Assembly: GCA_023715865.1 (NCBI GenBank)
Contig: JAMBOW010000003.1
Location: forward strand, 1-64,000
DNA length: 64,000 bases
Origin: Neobacillus mesonae
Lineage (GTDB): Bacteria; Bacillota; Bacilli; Paenibacillales; Paenibacillaceae
Direction: 5' to 3'
The notes beneath the pieces are model-generated. The model was not told where the DNA came from. It saw only the letters and a list, made by a program, of their open reading frames with translations, and searched no databases. Positions 62,852 to 64,000 of the stretch are shown in pieces (position 1 is the stretch's first letter; the number at the start of each line of letters is the position of its first letter). The translations under genes and the position numbers were made by a program.

Positions 62852-62912
62852 GAAGGACTGCCTGAACGGTCAAACGATATGTGCGAGCTGTGAAGGCAGT
62901 CGTCTTCATTTT
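62852..62912 (+). terminator. Hairpin before lacZ, possible weak terminator
   Basis: GAAG and GACTGCCT pair with AGGCAGTC and CTTC, followed by only ATTTTA. It could be a leaky terminator or mRNA stabiliser between permease and beta-galactosidase genes. Confidence 0.5.
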
Positions 62913-62932
62913 AAGCGAGGAGGATTATACGC

Positions 62933-64000
62933 ATGAGTTTAAAAGCAGCACAAAAAACGATACCCAGCCTGGACTGGCTGTCGGATGTAAATGTATTCTC
63001 GGTTAACCGAGTGCCGGCTCATTCGGATCATTACTATTATGAAACTTTAGAGGAAGCAGAGAGACGCGGAGACATGCCTCTTCGCAGCAGCCTGAACGGG
63101 AGCTGGAAATTCAGCTATGCAAACAATCCTTCACAGCGTCAAGCTGACTTCTATAAGACAGACGTATCGGCAGCTGGCTGGGATGCAATCGAAGTACCTG
63201 GACATATTCAGCTTCAGGGATATGGAAAGCCGCAATACGTTAATACCATGTATCCGTGGGATGGACATGAGCATCTTCGCCCGCCAGTGATTTCGGAAGA
63301 TCATAATCCGGTAGGAAGCTATGTGAAGCATTTTACAGTCCCTCAGGGATGGGAAAAGCGTCCTGTATACATCTCCTTCCAAGGCGTTGAATCCGCTTTC
63401 TACGTCTGGCTTAACGGTGAGTTTGTCGGCTACGGAGAAGACAGCTTCACACCGAGCGAGTTTGAGCTCACTCCGTATTTGAAGGATGGAGAGAACAAGC
63501 TGGCTGTTGAGGTCTACCAGCGCAGCACAGGCAGCTGGCTGGAGGATCAGGACTTCTGGCGCTTCTCTGGCATTTTCCGTGAGGTTTATTTGTACACGGT
63601 GCCTGAAGTTCATGTTAATGACCTGTTTATTCATACGGAACTCGATGCAAATTACGAGCAGGGAACGCTGAAGGCAGATCTCCAACTGAATGGAGCTTCG
63701 GCATCGAAGGTTGTTCTGGAGCTGAAAAATAAAGACGGACAGGTCACTGCACTCGGCGATGTATCTTCACCAGGAAGCTCTGTTTCTTTGACACTGAATG
63801 CAGGCGTAGTAGATCTATGGAGTGCCGAAGCACCGAATCTGTATACGCTGTTCGTTTCCGTGTATGATGCTGCAGGTTCGCTTGTAGAGGTCGTTCCTCA
63901 ACGGGTCGGCTTCCGTAAGTTTGAGATGAAGGATAAGATCATGCACCTGAATGGCAAGCGCATTGTGTTCAAAGGTGTGAACCGTCATGAATTCAATCCT
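62933..64000 (+). CDS. lacZ: Beta-galactosidase, GH2 (LacZ type), 5' part
   Basis: The first 356 codons of a large GH2 enzyme; the frame is open to the window edge. GAGGAGG lies about nine bases before ATG. The jelly-roll sugar-binding domain covers residues about 45-225 (LRSSLNGSWKFSYA, YVNTMYPWDG, GSYVKHF, FQGVESAFYVWLNG). The immunoglobulin-like domain follows, and the barrel begins with GVNRHEFNP at the edge. The catalytic Glu residues lie beyond the window. No signal peptide, so it hydrolyses imported lactose or galacto-oligosaccharides. Confidence 0.93.
   Translation, partial: MSLKAAQKTIPSLDWLSDVNVFSVNRVPAHSDHYYYETLEEAERRGDMPLRSSLNGSWKFSYANNPSQRQADFYKTDVSAAGWDAIEVPGHIQLQGYGKPQYVNTMYPWDGHEHLRPPVISEDHNPVGSYVKHFTVPQGWEKRPVYISFQGVESAFYVWLNGEFVGYGEDSFTPSEFELTPYLKDGENKLAVEVYQRSTGSWLEDQDFWRFSGIFREVYLYTVPEVHVNDLFIHTELDANYEQGTLKADLQLNGASASKVVLELKNKDGQVTALGDVSSPGSSVSLTLNAGVVDLWSAEAPNLYTLFVSVYDAAGSLVEVVPQRVGFRKFEMKDKIMHLNGKRIVFKGVNRHEFNP

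Overview
This window reads as part of a Paenibacillus-type chromosome (low to moderate GC Firmicute, Paenibacillaceae). The evidence is the content: an rRNA-linked block of 18 tRNA genes, strong GGAGG ribosome binding sites with frequent GTG and TTG starts, many CUT1 sugar ABC transporters, a YesMN-type two-component pair, a copper-amine-oxidase-N domain exoprotein and a giant S-layer-homology protein. The species call is inference. I see no insertion sequence, prophage, integrase or CRISPR array.

Layout. 1-1917: end of an rRNA operon (5S) followed by 18 tRNAs on the + strand and a terminator. 1956-5234: LysR regulator, ankyrin-repeat lipoprotein and NCS2 nucleobase permease. 5505-10374: a sulfonate/taurine-type module split into two divergent units around a tetR gene. 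The binding protein and a TauD-type dioxygenase lie on one side, the ATPase and permease on the other. Both units have the same promoter hexamers and closely similar leader RNAs in which a conserved hairpin overlaps an intrinsic terminator. 10436-17398: an orphan EutH-like permease, then a three-gene sugar operon (clan GH-A hydrolase, GPH symporter, Gfo/Idh/MocA oxidoreductase) divergent from a LacI regulator, with three copies of an ACTAAACA-type repeat between them. 17454-20086: a YdbM-like acyl-CoA dehydrogenase homologue and a serine beta-lactamase-fold exoprotein.

20227-29448: a PucR regulator divergent from an operon of amidohydrolase, nucleoside-type ABC transporter (two permeases, ATPase, BMP lipoprotein) and a Rieske oxygenase. 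A match to the B. subtilis PucR box stands in front. The set looks like uptake, deamination and oxidative attack (possibly N-demethylation) of a modified purine. 29731-33510: amino-acid ABC binding protein and permease without an ATPase gene, then a chemoreceptor with a sigma-D-like promoter.

33572-53275: about 20 kb devoted to peptidoglycan amino-sugar recovery. murK-murQ (minus strand) are divergent from murR, two near-duplicate binding proteins, two permeases, an MsmX/UgpC-type ATPase, a DUF624 membrane protein, a 1963-residue SLH-anchored phosphoesterase, NamZ, and a single polypeptide fusing NagZ to AnmK. Together these would release MurNAc and GlcNAc from wall fragments, import them by an ABC system rather than a PTS, and convert them to GlcNAc-6-phosphate.

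53466-64000: a DUF2087/GIY-YIG-like protein, a uronate-dehydrogenase-like reductase, then a YesN/YesM two-component system preceded by its own leader with a terminator, a sugar ABC binding protein and two permeases, and the first 356 codons of a GH2 beta-galactosidase that runs off the window. Three ABC operons here place an intrinsic terminator right after the binding-protein gene.
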